Source of the DNA: Halomonas sp. M20
GTDB taxonomy: Bacteria > Pseudomonadota > Gammaproteobacteria > Pseudomonadales > Halomonadaceae
NCBI RefSeq assembly: GCF_020622265.1
Contig: NZ_JACNMQ010000004.1
Span: forward strand, 310,001 to 374,000
Length of the DNA stretch: 64,000 bases
Direction of reading: 5' to 3'
The translations under genes were made by a program, and so were the position numbers. This document shows positions 62,746-64,000 of the stretch, piece by piece. How positions within the stretch are numbered: position 1 is the stretch's first letter; every line of letters starts with the position of its first letter. Under the pieces are notes generated by a model. That model was not told the origin of the DNA, ran no database searches, and saw only the letters and a list, made by a program, of their open reading frames with translations.

Positions 62746-63378
62746 ATGCATTCACTGACGCTGGAAGATGTGCATATCACCCTCGAGGGCGCGTCCTTGC
62801 TTAGCGTCGATACCTCCATCGCCCCAGGCGAGGTGCTGACGGTGATGGGCCCTTCCGGCGTAGGCAAATCGACACTACTGGCCTATATTGCCGGTTTTCT
62901 ATCCCCGGCGTTCCATGCTCGCGGCAGAGTGTGCCTAGGCGAGCGCGAACTTACCCGGCTACCCGCCGAAGCACGCCGAGTAGGCCTGCTGTTTCAGGAC
63001 CCACTGCTGTTTCCCCATCTCAATGTCGGCGGCAATCTGGCCTTCGGCATGACCGCCGAAGGCTCACGCCGAAAGCGCAGGCAGCGCGTCGAGGCGGCAC
63101 TCGAAGAAATCGGCCTGAATGGATTTGCCAACCGCGATCCCGCTACCCTGTCCGGCGGCCAGCGTTCACGGGTAGCACTGATGCGTGTGCTATTGTCCAA
63201 ACCATGCGCGATGCTGCTCGACGAACCCTTCTCCAAGCTCGATGCCGCCCTGCGTGATGAAATGCGCCAACTGGTATTTCAACGCGTACGTCAGGAAAAC
63301 CTGCCTACATTGATGGTTACCCATGACGCCGCCGATGCAGAAGCAGCCGGTGGCCATGTAATCGAACTTGGGAGTTAA
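62746..63378 (+). CDS. ABC transporter ATP-binding protein (YnjD-like)
   Basis: ATPase of 210 residues. Walker A is GPSGVGKST (35-43), signature LSGGQ (135-139), Walker B AMLLDEPF with Asp159-Glu160, and the H-loop is in VTHDAADAEA. It is short, without an accessory domain, in keeping with YnjD and ThiQ. It starts 37 bases after the permease and is the end of the unit. A hairpin follows before the convergent NPCA-repeat gene. Confidence 0.92.
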   Translation: MHSLTLEDVHITLEGASLLSVDTSIAPGEVLTVMGPSGVGKSTLLAYIAGFLSPAFHARGRVCLGERELTRLPAEARRVGLLFQDPLLFPHLNVGGNLAFGMTAEGSRRKRRQRVEAALEEIGLNGFANRDPATLSGGQRSRVALMRVLLSKPCAMLLDEPFSKLDAALRDEMRQLVFQRVRQENLPTLMVTHDAADAEAAGGHVIELGS

Positions 63379-63405
63379 GGCATTCCATTATCCATAGCAA
63401 AGGAA

Positions 63406-63437
63406 CGGGCGCGAGGTCTACCCTCACGCCCGATATT
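63406..63437. terminator. Hairpin between convergent ABC ATPase and NPCA-repeat genes
   Basis: CGGGCG (63406-63411) pairs with CGCCCG (63427-63432), with an inner GAGG/CCTC helix, followed by ATATT. It lies 27 bases after the ATPase stop and 30 bases beyond the end of the convergent gene, so it could terminate both transcripts. Confidence 0.55.
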
Positions 63438-63467
63438 ACAGTAGTTCGTGGTTGAGCCTGTTGACAC

Positions 63468-63794
63468 TCACCAGGACTCTGCGGCACATGGATTCTTCTT
63501 GGCCGCGCAAGGGTTGGCAGCACAAGGATTTTTGGTAGCGCAGGGATTGGCCGCACAGGGGTTCTTCGTGGCGCAGGGATTCTTCGTGGCGCACGGGTTC
63601 TTGGTAGCACAGGGATTGGCTCCACATGTCTGTTGTGCCGCGCAAGGATTCTTGCTTGCGCAGGGGTTGGCAGCACCGCAGGCCGCCATGGCCTGCAAAG
63701 CCGCGCCACTCAACGACACAGTCAGCACAGTGCCGGCTATTCTGGAGGCCAGCTTGCCTGAGCGAGACAGAGAAAAACGCTTCTTGAGTATCAT
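63468..63794 (-). CDS. Small exported Cys-rich NPCA-repeat protein
   Basis: Protein of 108 residues made of a signal peptide (MILKKRFSLSRSGKLASRI onward, ending about MAA at 38) and a tandem array to the C-terminus. NPCA units start at residues 43, 49, 60, 66, 72, 78, 83, 89, 94 and 101, with one degenerate unit around Cys57 and spacers of five to seven residues. The N-terminus resembles the exported cytochrome at 57655, so the two are homologous, but the haem domain is missing here. A soft-metal-binding role in the periplasm is inferred. ATG 63792-63794 has GGAG in front. Confidence 0.75.
   Translation of the reverse strand: MILKKRFSLSRSGKLASRIAGTVLTVSLSGAALQAMAACGAANPCASKNPCAAQQTCGANPCATKNPCATKNPCATKNPCAANPCATKNPCAANPCAAKKNPCAAESW
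63483..63668. repeat. In-gene tandem repeat: ten NPCA units with 5-7-residue spacing
   Basis: Encodes residues 43-104 of the small exported protein. Units NPCATK and NPCAA alternate in part, giving 18- and 15-base periods. Nearly identical adjacent copies (three NPCATK in a row) point to recent expansion. Confidence 0.88.
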
Positions 63795-63952
63795 GGGATC
63801 ACTCCATTGTTGTTCGTCAGTTGAGAGACACTGCTTTCTGCGGTGTCTGGCATTTGGTAGGTCGAAGGAGGAAGGGCTTACAGTTTTATTCATTTTTGAA
63901 GTCCATACTCGACAACCGGATGAACGCACCTTCTAAGTCAGCGGGCCTACTC

Positions 63953-64000
63953 TCACGCCGATTCAATACGCTCGTTCCATTCCAGAATATGTGGGTCGAA
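63953..64000 (-). CDS. Possible C-terminal end of a gene running off the window
   Basis: On the minus strand the frame entering at the right edge reads FDPHILEWNERIESA and stops at TGA 63953-63955. The composition looks protein-like and the spacing to the NPCA gene (about 160 bases) leaves space for its promoter. Another frame in the same stretch is also open, so this is only a hint. No family can be named from 15 residues. Confidence 0.25.
   Translation of the reverse strand, partial: FDPHILEWNERIESA

Overview
The window reads as chromosome from a halophilic or marine gammaproteobacterium, most likely Halomonas or another member of the Halomonadaceae. The basis is a GC-rich sequence, a HexR-divergent zwf-pgl-eda operon, an NhaC-type Na+/H+ antiporter, several patatin/PhoH genes and an aryl-polyene-type cluster. 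Genus assignment is inference from gene content; I saw no rRNA or tRNA gene in the window.

Region 1 (1-12 kb) is mixed accessory and metabolic DNA. It holds an ECF42-type sigma factor with its usual small companions (DGPF/YciI, VOC, DUF1428, DUF899, DoxX-like). A VIT-family transporter gene is broken by one base in a G7 run. Then come a patatin, an Asp-nucleophile alpha/beta hydrolase, a fused MaoC-Pta enzyme, a cupin, a DapA-family aldolase with a LysR regulator, and a DUF1127 protein.

Region 2 (11.6-18.3 kb) looks like a polyamine/amine catabolism locus. A GntR/FCD regulator is divergent from two PuuB-like FAD oxidases that flank an NhaC-family transporter, followed by an acetylpolyamine-deacetylase-type enzyme. 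A double palindromic decamer lies in the regulator-oxidase intergenic space, and a 140-bp element with terminal inverted repeats follows the first oxidase.

Region 3 (18.4-29.5 kb) contains a large unrecognised protein with a possible Cys-His-Asn triad, two paralogous patatins flanking phoH, a zinc-ribbon protein, a DUF938 methyltransferase, and the Entner-Doudoroff entry operon zwf-pgl-eda with hexR.

Region 4 (29.7-44.6 kb) is a compact, translationally coupled aryl polyene (APE/xanthomonadin-like) cluster: chain-length factor, ACP, COG4648 membrane protein, AMP-ligase fused to a dehydratase, glycosyltransferase, acyltransferase, MIO ammonia-lyase, LolA, MMPL exporter, FAD enzyme with halogenase motifs, DUF3261 lipoprotein, ketosynthase, dehydratase, ketoreductase and a second LolA-like protein. 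The lyase could supply an aryl starter, the ligase loads it, KS/CLF-KR-DH elongate it, and GT/acyltransferase plus LolA/MMPL/lipoprotein attach and export the product. The halogenase-like enzyme suggests a halogenated pigment.

Region 5 (44.6-57.6 kb) has a membrane protein, RidA, a Usp-SulP pair, a DMT transporter, a SPFH-NfeD pair, a DUF748 protein, a formamide utilisation operon (fmdA, amiS/ureI-like, fmdB), a TIGR04282 glycosyltransferase and a DUF6969 protein.

Region 6 (57.6-64 kb) has two related Cys-rich NPCA-repeat exported proteins, one of them carrying a haem c site. They flank a phosphotransferase and a YnjBCD/ThiBPQ-like ABC transporter. This NPCA-repeat locus and the halogenase-bearing APE cluster are the most unusual content.
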